Assembly (NCBI GenBank): GCA_964448465.1
Contig: CAYUVY010000023.1
Span: 1 to 12,561 of the forward strand
Length of the DNA stretch: 12,561 nt
DNA from: CAYTYZ01 sp964448465
Lineage (GTDB): Bacteria > Patescibacteriota > Microgenomatia > UBA12405
Direction of reading: 5' to 3'
The number at the start of each line of letters is the position of its first letter. Position 1 is the first letter of the stretch. The notes under the pieces are model-generated. The model had not been told where the DNA came from. It saw nothing but the letters and a program-made list of their open reading frames with translations, and ran no database searches. A program made the translations under genes and the position numbers. Of this stretch, positions 1 to 6,568 are shown piece by piece.

Positions 1-35
1 ATTTCAGCACTAGTATCCAGTTGGGCAAGAGGCAT
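1..35 (-). CDS. possible 5' end of a downstream gene, cut by the window edge
   Basis: An ATG on the minus strand opens a frame reading MPLAQLDTSAE and then leaves the window. It lies 28 nt after the pnp stop. A TGC-TAAACT sequence (an extended -10-like element) ends 5 nt before the ATG, close to the -10/start spacing seen for other genes here. Eleven codons are too few to name a product, and a chance open frame is quite possible. Confidence 0.3.
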   Translation of the reverse strand, partial: MPLAQLDTSAE

Positions 36-40
36 AAATT

Positions 41-49
41 AGTTTAGCA
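41..49 (-). promoter_or_regulatory. weak extended -10 candidate after pnp
   Basis: On the minus strand TGC-TAAACT (4 of 6 to TATAAT plus the TGn extension) precedes the ATG at 33-35 by 5 nt. No -35 box is apparent. It is listed because the position resembles the -10-next-to-ATG layout of hrcA and nusA, but the hexamer match is poor and the sequence also forms one arm of the hairpin at 42-59. Confidence 0.2.
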
Positions 50-59
50 GATACTAAAC
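42..59 (-). terminator. short hairpin downstream of pnp, weak terminator candidate
   Basis: GTTTAG and CTAAAC are perfect 6-bp complementary arms around a 6-nt loop, just after the pnp stop in the direction of transcription. The stem is short and AT-rich and no U-tract follows, so efficient intrinsic termination is doubtful. It may instead be a 3'-end stabilising hairpin, or chance. Confidence 0.2.
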
Positions 60-63
60 CAAG

Positions 64-2310
64 TTAGCTTTTTACGGGGGGTTTGCGCATACCAGCGGGA
101 CTGGGTTGGAAGTTGGCAAACTGAGGAGTACTGGTGGAATGACGTTCGCCGGCAAAGCTGGCTTCGGGCCTGCGAGGAGGTCCGGTAAAGGGTCGACTTG
201 CATCCATGGGACGGGCCTCACCTTTGTTTTTGGCTTTAAATTCGGGAGCCGACAACTTAATTTGATGATTGTCGTTAAAACCAGCAATTTTGACTTTGAG
301 TTTGTCGCCAACTTTGATTAGAGAGCTAGCTTCTTTGACAAATCCCATGGCCATTTCGGAAACGTGAAGTAAAGCTTCGCGACCTGGAAGGAACTCTATA
401 AAGGCACCGTAGGCTTCTACGCGCATAACTACACCTTCGTATTCTTCACCTGGTTTGACTTCTTTGATCATGGCTTCGATTTGCTCTTTACAAGCATTGA
501 CCTTGGTCATGTCGGCAGAAATTATGGCACACAGACCAGTATCGTTGATGTCGATTTTGACATCGTATTTGGCAGCCATACCCTTGACAGTTTTGCCACC
601 ACTACCGATTACTTCACCAATTTTATCTTCGGGAAGTTGGATAGTAATAATTTTGGGAGCATTGGTAGCCAACTCTGGTCGAGGAGCACCCAGGGCTTGG
701 TCCATTTTTTCTAAAATTTGTAGACGAGCAGCTAGACTTCGATCTAGAGTTTGTTTGACCATTTCTAGAGTTAAACCTGCACGTTTGATATCAAGTTGAA
801 TGGCAGTAATACCAGTTTTGGTACCAGTGATTTTGAAATCCATGTCACCATAATGGTCTTCTACACCAGCAATATCAGTGAGTAAGACAAAAGTGTCGTC
901 GGAAGTGGACATCATGCCGGTAGAAATTCCAGCAACTTTGTCTTTGATGGGGACTCCAGCGTCACAGAGAGCCATGGTGGAACCACAAGTGGAAGCCATG
1001 GAAGAAGAACCGTTTTGAGAGAGAACTTCGGAAGTCAAAATAATGGTATATGGAAATTCAGTTTCCGTGGGTAAAACTGCAAGCAAGGCTTTTTCAGCAA
1101 GAGCTCCGTGGCCTACTTCGCGACGGCCTGGACGGCCAGTACGGCCGACTTCTCCAGAGGAAAAAGGCATAGCGGAATAAAAGTGAATGTAGCGCTTGTA
1201 AGATTCGCCAAAGCTATCTTGGAGAGATAATTTTTCATCTAGACTGTTTAAAGAAACAGTGGTGATGGCTTGGGTCAAACCACGTTGGAATAAGGCCGAA
1301 CCATGAGTGGCAGGCAAAATACCTGGTTGAATAGTTAGCTCGCGAACTTGGTCGATAGCACGCTTATCATAACGATGACCGGCTAGGGTAGAGGCGACTA
1401 GCTTTTTTTCAATTAAAGCATCGAGTGCAGAGAGAACGTAATTGAAATTTACTTCCCCCGATTTGACTCTATCTTGAAAATGCTTTTTGACTTTGTCGGT
1501 TAAGGCGTCTTGACCGGCGACATGAGCGCCATCTTTACCTTCAGCGATAAAAGCGTCAATATCAGCAGAGATCACTTGTTCCACTTCGGCGGCTAGTTCG
1601 GGACTGGCAAGAGCTGGGGTAAATTCGAATTTTTTCTTACCAATTTCTTTGGCAATTTGCTCAATTTGGGCATTGATAGTGTCGGAAGTGGTTTTGGCCA
1701 AACTTATAGCTTGGTACATGGTGGGGTTGTCAATCATTTGACCATCAGCCTCAATCATGTTCACGCCTGCTGGACTGGTACAAACTAGTAAGTCCATTTT
1801 GCTTTGCTTAAGTTGAGGATAAGAGGGGTTTACCACTAATTGACCGGCAGAATCTTGAGCAATACGTACTGCAGAAACTGGACCATTAAAAGGTATATCA
1901 GAAACTGCCAGGGCCGCAGCAGCGGCCAAAAAGCCTAAAACGATAACATCGGCTTGTTTGTCGTTACTCATTAAAGTGACAATGACTTGGACTTCGTTGA
2001 CGAAACCTTTGGGAAAAAGTGGGCGCAGAGAGCGGTCGATTAGACGACTACTTAAAACTTGTTCGTCGCTACCACTTTGGTCTCGTTTGGACCACTTGCC
2101 ACCTTTGATTTGGCCACCGGAGTAAAGTTTGTCCATAAAATCCACGGAAAGTGGAAAATAGTCTTTGGTTTCGTCAAGGCCTCCAGCCACGACAGTGGCC
2201 AGAATTACAGTATTATCTTGTTGAACTAGCACCGAACCATTGGCTTGAGGAGCAAATTGATTGAAGGTTAGATTAACGGTTTTACCGTTTAGATTGATTT
2301 GTTTTTGCAT
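64..2310 (-). CDS. pnp: polyribonucleotide nucleotidyltransferase (PNPase)
   Basis: This enzyme degrades RNA 3' to 5' by phosphorolysis, releasing nucleoside diphosphates; the family forms a trimer in the cytoplasm. The 748-aa protein has the complete layout: a first RNase PH domain, a helical linker, a second RNase PH domain (about 310-540), a KH domain with GSGG at 569-572, and an S1 domain (about 621-690). The phosphate-binding SSSMAS stretch (436-441) and the acid/lysine cluster D485, D491 and K493 (in DHYGDMDFK) match the known catalytic residues, so it should be active. A tail of about 58 residues, rich in Pro, Arg, Ser and Thr, follows S1 and looks disordered. The start lies 5 nt after the rpsO stop with no Shine-Dalgarno motif, so it is probably co-transcribed with rpsO, the classical pairing. 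Confidence 0.98.
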   Translation of the reverse strand: MQKQINLNGKTVNLTFNQFAPQANGSVLVQQDNTVILATVVAGGLDETKDYFPLSVDFMDKLYSGGQIKGGKWSKRDQSGSDEQVLSSRLIDRSLRPLFPKGFVNEVQVIVTLMSNDKQADVIVLGFLAAAAALAVSDIPFNGPVSAVRIAQDSAGQLVVNPSYPQLKQSKMDLLVCTSPAGVNMIEADGQMIDNPTMYQAISLAKTTSDTINAQIEQIAKEIGKKKFEFTPALASPELAAEVEQVISADIDAFIAEGKDGAHVAGQDALTDKVKKHFQDRVKSGEVNFNYVLSALDALIEKKLVASTLAGHRYDKRAIDQVRELTIQPGILPATHGSALFQRGLTQAITTVSLNSLDEKLSLQDSFGESYKRYIHFYSAMPFSSGEVGRTGRPGRREVGHGALAEKALLAVLPTETEFPYTIILTSEVLSQNGSSSMASTCGSTMALCDAGVPIKDKVAGISTGMMSTSDDTFVLLTDIAGVEDHYGDMDFKITGTKTGITAIQLDIKRAGLTLEMVKQTLDRSLAARLQILEKMDQALGAPRPELATNAPKIITIQLPEDKIGEVIGSGGKTVKGMAAKYDVKIDINDTGLCAIISADMTKVNACKEQIEAMIKEVKPGEEYEGVVMRVEAYGAFIEFLPGREALLHVSEMAMGFVKEASSLIKVGDKLKVKIAGFNDNHQIKLSAPEFKAKNKGEARPMDASRPFTGPPRRPEASFAGERHSTSTPQFANFQPSPAGMRKPPVKS

Positions 2311-2315
2311 GGAAA

Positions 2316-2585
2316 TTATTTTTTAAGACCTAATTCTTTGACTAACTTGGCGTGACGGTCCTTGGCGTGTTCTTGAAGATAGCGCAGTAAGCGTCGACGT
2401 TTGGAAATTTTGGTTAAAAGACCGCGTTTGCCGGGTTGATCGTGCTTGTTTTCTTCCAAATGGGAAGCTAAGCGATTGATTTCTTCGGATAAAAGCGCGA
2501 TTTGGATTTCTGGAGAACCAGTATCACCCTTAATTTGGGCGTATTTGGAGATTATTTTGGTTTTATCAGTGACACTAAGTGCCAT
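2316..2585 (-). CDS. rpsO: 30S ribosomal protein S15
   Basis: Small-subunit protein S15 binds the central domain of 16S rRNA early in 30S assembly. The 89-aa length is exactly typical. The sequence carries the family hallmarks: GDTGSPEIQIALLSEEINRL near residues 21-40, then the HDQPGKRGLL turn and the basic KRRRLLRYL helix. It is the first gene of an rpsO-pnp unit, with an extended -10 promoter and a leader of about 72 nt containing a small hairpin. In other bacteria S15 represses its own translation through leader RNA structure; that is possible here but not demonstrated. No Shine-Dalgarno motif precedes the ATG. Confidence 0.98.
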   Translation of the reverse strand: MALSVTDKTKIISKYAQIKGDTGSPEIQIALLSEEINRLASHLEENKHDQPGKRGLLTKISKRRRLLRYLQEHAKDRHAKLVKELGLKK

Positions 2586-2622
2586 AGTTTATCTGACTAG
2601 ATTTCAGCTTAAAAAGTAAATG

Positions 2623-2644
2623 ACAAGAATTTGGCTAATCTTGT
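2623..2644 (-). promoter_or_regulatory. hairpin in the rpsO 5' leader
   Basis: The arms ACAAGA and TCTTGT pair perfectly around a 10-nt loop, between the predicted rpsO transcription start (about 2657) and its start codon. No terminator-like U-run follows directly. It could belong to an S15-responsive leader structure, but a 6-bp stem is also easily found by chance. Confidence 0.3.
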
Positions 2645-2663
2645 GCCGAAAAAAGTCTTTTGT

Positions 2664-2672
2664 ATTGTACCA
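2664..2672 (-). promoter_or_regulatory. extended -10 promoter for rpsO-pnp
   Basis: The minus strand reads TGG-TACAAT, a TGn extension joined to a 5-of-6 match to TATAAT. The best -35 (CTTAAA, 16-nt spacer) matches only 3 of 6, as is common for extended -10 promoters. The predicted start near 2657 gives a leader of about 72 nt, unlike the very short leaders predicted for hrcA and nusA. Confidence 0.55.
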
Positions 2673-2688
2673 CAACTAGATAAAATTT

Positions 2689-2706
2689 AAGTTTTAGAAG
2701 TTTTAG
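2689..2706. repeat. 9-bp perfect tandem duplication
   Basis: AAGTTTTAG occurs twice head to tail, covering the stop codon of the 52-aa ORF. It is likely a small slippage duplication and lies just upstream of the rpsO promoter. No function is apparent. Confidence 0.6.
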
Positions 2707-2861
2707 TTACCAGCAGTGGATATATGATTCTTTTCCAGTATTTTCTTAACCTCTTCCTCAAGCGTTGCTTCATCTTTTCTGGGAACAAGCGGCGGCGTAC
2801 CATTTTTTACTAATTTTTCAATTTGCGGGGGTAGTTCTTTTTCGATTTTTTTAGGTGCCAT
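2703..2861 (-). CDS. small hypothetical protein, 52 aa
   Basis: This short frame begins MAPKKIEKELPPQIEKL and ends KNHISTAGN. I do not recognise it. It is highly charged, with Lys/Glu-rich segments at both ends (EEEVKKILEK near 35-44) separated by a Pro-containing centre (GTPPLVPRK, 21-29), and has no cysteine or membrane segment. It reads as a soluble helical peptide. It follows the 97-aa ORF by 8 nt on the same strand, suggesting one transcript. TAAAAT ends 5 nt before its ATG and could be a -10, but the flanking DNA is very AT-rich. No Shine-Dalgarno is seen. The ORF is plausible because its composition is protein-like and packing is tight, but it is unproven. Confidence 0.5.
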   Translation of the reverse strand: MAPKKIEKELPPQIEKLVKNGTPPLVPRKDEATLEEEVKKILEKNHISTAGN

Positions 2862-2869
2862 GTTGTATT

Positions 2870-3163
2870 TTAATATTTAATTTTTCCAGACAACCAGTCT
2901 CTAAAGAGAGTATTCCTTGCTTTCGCTCTTGGCCATAAGCATGTATCTGCCTCGAGTATTATTCTAGCCTCAAAGTCATGATCTGGTTGGTAACTTTCAT
3001 TAATAACCGTTTTACCGAATTGAAATACAGGTATTTTGACCCCTGCAACTCTTGAAACTCTGGCAAATTCATATAAGCATTGATTTCGTGCACTAGTTAG
3101 TTTTTGTTGCCTTATTCTACGATAATTTTGTAGATCTATTTGCTGTTTTAACTCTGCGCTCAT
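2870..3163 (-). CDS. hypothetical protein, 97 aa
   Basis: I do not recognise a family. The protein is basic at the N-terminus (NYRRIRQQKLTSARNQ, about 13-28), has two cysteines (29 and 75) too far apart to suggest a zinc site, and ends with an aromatic/basic segment (RDWLSGKIKY). No signal peptide or membrane helix is visible. It begins 14 nt after the stop of the DHH-like gene with only an AAAGA sequence before the ATG, so it is probably part of the nusA-infB transcript. It occupies the place where truB or ribF lies in many bacteria, but shows no resemblance to either, nor to RbfA. It could be a lineage-specific gene or a fragment of an older one. Confidence 0.6.
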   Translation of the reverse strand: MSAELKQQIDLQNYRRIRQQKLTSARNQCLYEFARVSRVAGVKIPVFQFGKTVINESYQPDHDFEARIILEADTCLWPRAKARNTLFRDWLSGKIKY

Positions 3164-3177
3164 TCTTTATGCATTGA

Positions 3178-4101
3178 TTAACTAAAAGGTGTGGGGTTGG
3201 GTTTGTTGGGAGTGGGATTTAGAGTAGTGCTGGCAGCTGGTTTAGCCTCGACAGCGACTGCTGGTGCAGCCTGTAAAGGCATTTGGTTGGGACTGACCCC
3301 GGAGTCGACTGGTAAGGCGGTTTGAGTAGCTCGCAAACAAATGGCTCCAGCCTCAAAGGATTCAGGACTGACGTTGACTGTAAAAGACTGGGTGGCTAGT
3401 CGTAGACCGTTTAAAAGGTTTTTGGCTACTTCGGTGTCAATTTCTAGCCCCAACATAGGTAGCAAGAAAGAACCGATTTCACAAAAAGGAGCATCTTGGT
3501 CAAATAAAACATACTTAGCCCAAGATTTATTGTCGGTATTAGTGGGAGTAATTACTGCCCAAGTACCTTTTTGAATTAAACTAGCGTGATCGCCAAGGGT
3601 GGATTCATCGCCCAAAAGAATGTATAAATCAGCTAAATCGTCTTGATTTTGAATGCTGATTTTTTGATTTTCTACGCGAGGAGAACCGGGCTTGACTTCG
3701 ACTACTAGATTTAGTTTACCACCATTATCGTTGTAACTAACTTTTTCAATTTGATCCAGAGGGTAATCTACGGTAACAGTCAAATCCGAGGCAGAGAGTT
3801 GATCGACAACTTGATTGATGCCGGCTAACTTACCATAATTAGCATCGGTTTTTTGAGGACAAAAGACAGAAGCCGACTTGCCTGTTTTGTTTAAAGCATA
3901 GGCCATGGCAGTGGCGTAAGCCATGCTGTCAAAGCCTAGTTGGGGCAATACGATGAGAACTTTTTTGGCAGAATCGAGGGCTTGTTTGAAATTGGCTACT
4001 TGGTAGTTTTTCATAATTTTGGGGGAAATATTTTGAGCTGTAGGTTCGGACTTGACTGTGCTATTTTGTCCGATAAATAGGTCGTTTGATCTACTACCCA
4101 T
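3178..4101 (-). CDS. DHH-phosphoesterase-like protein, probably catalytically inactive
   Basis: The 307-aa protein appears to follow the NrnA/RecJ-type DHH fold. Residues 47-80 resemble the first strand and helix (KVLIVLPQLGFDSMAYATA), 184-215 resemble the stretch around the DHH motif and its following helix (ending CEIGSFLLPMLG), and 225-257 resemble the closing motif (LLNGLRLATQSFTVNVSPES). The metal ligands look lost: the usual DGDAIGS-type motif is GFDSMAY, the DHH triad position reads within ITPTNTDN, and the TDTGSF-type motif is LATQSF. No DHHA1 RNA-binding domain follows; instead there is a Pro/Ala/Thr-rich tail (about 264-307). The start is 1 nt after the infB stop, with AGGA 6 nt before the ATG, the only good ribosome-binding site seen here. 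M30 is an alternative start. The location downstream of infB is where nrnA normally sits. Homology is judged by eye. Confidence 0.75.
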   Translation of the reverse strand: MGSRSNDLFIGQNSTVKSEPTAQNISPKIMKNYQVANFKQALDSAKKVLIVLPQLGFDSMAYATAMAYALNKTGKSASVFCPQKTDANYGKLAGINQVVDQLSASDLTVTVDYPLDQIEKVSYNDNGGKLNLVVEVKPGSPRVENQKISIQNQDDLADLYILLGDESTLGDHASLIQKGTWAVITPTNTDNKSWAKYVLFDQDAPFCEIGSFLLPMLGLEIDTEVAKNLLNGLRLATQSFTVNVSPESFEAGAICLRATQTALPVDSGVSPNQMPLQAAPAVAVEAKPAASTTLNPTPNKPNPTPFS

Positions 4102-4102
4102 A

Positions 4103-5515
4103 TTATTTCCTATAGGATATTATAGCATCTCCAACTTTAAAGTCAACATAGGGTGTAAAAGTCATACCACACTCAGCTCCTACCTTGACTACTTCCACCA
4201 CATTTTTACCTTGCTGGAGGTTGCCAACTTTGGTATCTTTGATGATCTTATCTTCGCGTTTGAGGTGAATTAGGTCGTTTTTGTGGATTTCGCCTTTGGT
4301 AATTTTTACCCCAGCGATACGAACTTTGTTGATCTTAAACTCGGCAATTATCATACCGTCGGCCAGAAAAGTTTCGTCGATGGTTGGCTCCATGAGTTTA
4401 AGAACCTTTTGCTGAATGTTTTCGATAATTTCATAGATAATTTTAGACTCAAATACATCAACTTTGGAATTCTGTATTAACTGTGCGACTATAGGGGGTA
4501 TTTTGACGTTAAAAGCGTAAATGGTGGAATTGGTGGTTTGGGCCAAAAAGACATCGTTGTCGCCTACCGGGCCAACGGAAGCCGAAAGTATAGTAACTTC
4601 CTCGGAAAAACTGTTTTCTAGGGCCTGTAGAGTGCCTTGGGTGTCAGCTTTGAGGATGACGTTGAGGTTGACTTTATCGGGACTATTGGGGGCATAAGTG
4701 ACATCGGGACGGCCCGCAGTTGCGGGCTTTAATTCTTGAGGAGTGGTGGTGACAACAGTCCCTACTTCGGGAGGAGTGGTAAAACCAAGGACTTCCACGG
4801 GAACAGAGGGACCAGCAATAGTGATAGGCTTTTTGTTAAAATCCAGTAAGGCTTTAACTTTACCCGAACTATTAGTAGAATAAACAAGGTCGCCGAGTTT
4901 TAAAATTCCCTTTTTGACCACCAGGGTAGCCAAGGGTCCTTTGTGGGGATCTAGTCTGGATTCAAAAACTAGGGCTTCAAGAGGAGCCTCAGACTCATCT
5001 TTAAGCTCTAGAACACTAGCATTGAGCAAAATAGAATCTAAAAGTTTGTCAATATTTTCGCCTGTTTTAGCAGAAACTGGAATACAAGCCAGTTGGCCAC
5101 CGTAGTCTTCAGGGGTGTAGCCCGCCTCAACTAGTTGGCCTTTGACTTTGTCCAGGCTAGCTCCAGCTAGGTCGATTTTGTTGATCGCGACGATAAAAGG
5201 CACGTTAGCCGTTTTGATAATTTCCAAGCATTCTTTGGTTTGAACCATGACCCCATCTTGAGCGGAAATCACTAAAACAATCAGATCAGTAACCTGGGCT
5301 CCACGTTCGCGCATTTTGACAAAAGCAGCATGGCCAGGAGTATCAATAAAAGTGATTTTTTGACCTTTGGCCTCAACTTGGTAGGCAGAAACGTGCTGAG
5401 TAATACCTCCGGCTTCACGGCTGGCAACATTACCAGTACGGATTTTATCTAGTAGAGTGGTTTTGCCATGGTCAATATGACCCATGATGGTAACCACGGG
5501 GGGACGAAAAGACAT
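4103..5515 (-). CDS. infB: translation initiation factor IF-2, minimal form
   Basis: This GTPase brings initiator fMet-tRNA to the 30S subunit and promotes 50S joining. The 470-aa protein starts directly at the G domain: G1 GHIDHGKT (12-19), G3 DTPGH (58-62), G4 NKID (112-115) and G5 SAKTG (148-152). Beta-barrel domain II follows (about 170-265), then the linker and C1 domain (about 285-365), and the fMet-tRNA-binding C2 domain to the end. The whole IF2-N region that precedes the G domain in most bacteria is absent. It cannot be an annotation error, because the nusA TAA stop lies in the same frame three codons upstream of this ATG. G1 has Ile where most IF-2 proteins have Val. No Shine-Dalgarno is present. 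Confidence 0.97.
   Translation of the reverse strand: MSFRPPVVTIMGHIDHGKTTLLDKIRTGNVASREAGGITQHVSAYQVEAKGQKITFIDTPGHAAFVKMRERGAQVTDLIVLVISAQDGVMVQTKECLEIIKTANVPFIVAINKIDLAGASLDKVKGQLVEAGYTPEDYGGQLACIPVSAKTGENIDKLLDSILLNASVLELKDESEAPLEALVFESRLDPHKGPLATLVVKKGILKLGDLVYSTNSSGKVKALLDFNKKPITIAGPSVPVEVLGFTTPPEVGTVVTTTPQELKPATAGRPDVTYAPNSPDKVNLNVILKADTQGTLQALENSFSEEVTILSASVGPVGDNDVFLAQTTNSTIYAFNVKIPPIVAQLIQNSKVDVFESKIIYEIIENIQQKVLKLMEPTIDETFLADGMIIAEFKINKVRIAGVKITKGEIHKNDLIHLKREDKIIKDTKVGNLQQGKNVVEVVKVGAECGMTFTPYVDFKVGDAIISYRK
4119..4127 (-). promoter_or_regulatory. extended -10 element inside the infB 3' end
   Basis: TGC-TATAAT, a perfect -10 with TGn extension, ends 17 nt before the ATG of the DHH-like gene. 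It would start transcription near 4112, giving a leader of about 11 nt that begins at the AGGA ribosome-binding site. It lies within infB codons for Asp-Ala-Ile-Ile, so coding constraint could also produce it. No clear -35 was found. Confidence 0.4.
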
Positions 5516-5521
5516 CTTGCT

Positions 5522-5550
5522 ATTTTACTCGGATTTTACTGGAGAAGCAA
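5522..5550 (-). promoter_or_regulatory. weak promoter candidate for infB
   Basis: TTGCTT (5545-5550), a 17-nt spacer and TAAAAT (5522-5527) lie on the minus strand, with the -10 ending 6 nt before the infB ATG and overlapping the nusA stop. The -10 matches 5 of 6 but the -35 only 3 of 6. It is listed because the geometry matches the stronger examples in this window; infB is mainly expected to be co-transcribed with nusA. Confidence 0.25.
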
Positions 5551-6535
5551 CCACCTTGATCTCAATTCCGCCGACTAACTCGCCAGCTAGGCGGACGTTG
5601 TCGCCGTTACTGCCGATGGCTTGGGCCAATTGTTCTTCGGCTACTTCGACAATGGCGGTATTATGTTCTTTGTTTAATTCTTTGAGTTCGCATTTGGTGG
5701 CTGGTGAAAGGGCATTGACGATAAATTGTTCTAACTTTTTGGCATACAAAATGACGTCGACCTTTTCGGAACTAGGGATCTCATTGAGAATCGCAGAAAT
5801 TCTAGAACCTTTTTGGCCGATACAGGAACCCACTGGGTCGATACTGGTCTGAGCGGAAGATACGGCCACTTTGGTACGATCGCCAGCTGCGCGGGCGATT
5901 TTTTCAATCTTGACAGATTTGTTGCCTACTTCAGGGATTTCGCGCACAAAAAGTTGCTTGATGAATTCAGGGTCGCGACGAGAAAGCAAAATTTCGCGCT
6001 TACCTGTGGTTTCGTTTTGGGAAAGGCGCAGGACTAAAAATAGTTTTTTGGAACCTAGGGTTAGATTTTCACCTCGAATTTGGTCATCTTTGAGCATTAG
6101 CCCTTCGGCTTTGTTGAGACTGACGACCATTTTGTAGGGGTCGATGCGGACTACGGTACCAGAAACCAAAGAACCCACTTTGTGATCGTATTCAGATAAG
6201 ATTTGGTCGCGTTCGGCTTCGGAGAGTTTTTGCTCCAAAACTTGCTTAGCAGTTTGGGCAGCGATGCGGCCAAAGCCTGGAGGAGTAACATCAATTTTTT
6301 TTGAAGGTTCGGTAATATCGTAGACTTTAAAAGCACCACTTTCGGCTTCTAGATCCACATCAAACAAAGATTCTTCGGGGACGGTAATGCCATGTTCTTT
6401 TTGGTCGCGTTTGTAGGCGGAAATTAGACCAGCAACAATTGAGTCCAAAATTAATTGGGCGTCCAGGTTGCGCTCGCCAGCAATTTGAGCAATAGCCGAG
6501 GCAAATTCAGTTTTTGGTAGGCGCTTTAAATCCAT
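5525..6535 (-). CDS. nusA: transcription termination/antitermination factor NusA
   Basis: NusA binds RNA polymerase and nascent RNA and controls pausing, termination and antitermination. The 336-aa protein has the core layout: an N-terminal RNA-polymerase-binding domain (about 1-115), an S1 domain (from about 120, GSLVSGTVV), the linker EIPEVGNKSVKIEKIARAAG (199-218), KH1 with GQKG (240-243) and KH2 with GSNG (308-311) before DNVRLA. It ends after KH2 and so lacks the C-terminal acidic repeats of E. coli NusA. KH2 has Ser-Asn where Lys/Arg-rich residues are common, which may weaken RNA contact. It is followed by infB after 9 nt. It has its own extended -10 promoter 7 nt before the ATG and no Shine-Dalgarno. 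The usual upstream partner rimP is absent; dnaJ is there instead. Confidence 0.96.
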   Translation of the reverse strand: MDLKRLPKTEFASAIAQIAGERNLDAQLILDSIVAGLISAYKRDQKEHGITVPEESLFDVDLEAESGAFKVYDITEPSKKIDVTPPGFGRIAAQTAKQVLEQKLSEAERDQILSEYDHKVGSLVSGTVVRIDPYKMVVSLNKAEGLMLKDDQIRGENLTLGSKKLFLVLRLSQNETTGKREILLSRRDPEFIKQLFVREIPEVGNKSVKIEKIARAAGDRTKVAVSSAQTSIDPVGSCIGQKGSRISAILNEIPSSEKVDVILYAKKLEQFIVNALSPATKCELKELNKEHNTAIVEVAEEQLAQAIGSNGDNVRLAGELVGGIEIKVVASPVKSE

Positions 6536-6542
6536 AGACGGT

Positions 6543-6551
6543 ATTATAGCA
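6543..6551 (-). promoter_or_regulatory. extended -10 promoter of nusA, predicting a leaderless mRNA
   Basis: The minus strand reads TGC-TATAAT, a perfect -10 hexamer with the TGn extension, ending 7 nt before the nusA ATG (6533-6535). Transcription would begin at or within a base or so of the A of the ATG. The -35 region is poor (best TTAATC, 18-nt spacer, 3 of 6), as expected for extended -10 promoters. It lies in the 33-nt dnaJ-nusA gap, so coding constraint cannot explain it. Confidence 0.65.
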
Positions 6552-6568
6552 GAGAAAATGGGGAGGGA

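Noticed and set aside
2681..2694. AT-rich near-palindrome AAAATTTAAGTTTT as a terminator before rpsO
   Set aside because: The stem would be about four A-T pairs with no GC and no distinct U-tract, so it is not credible as an intrinsic terminator.
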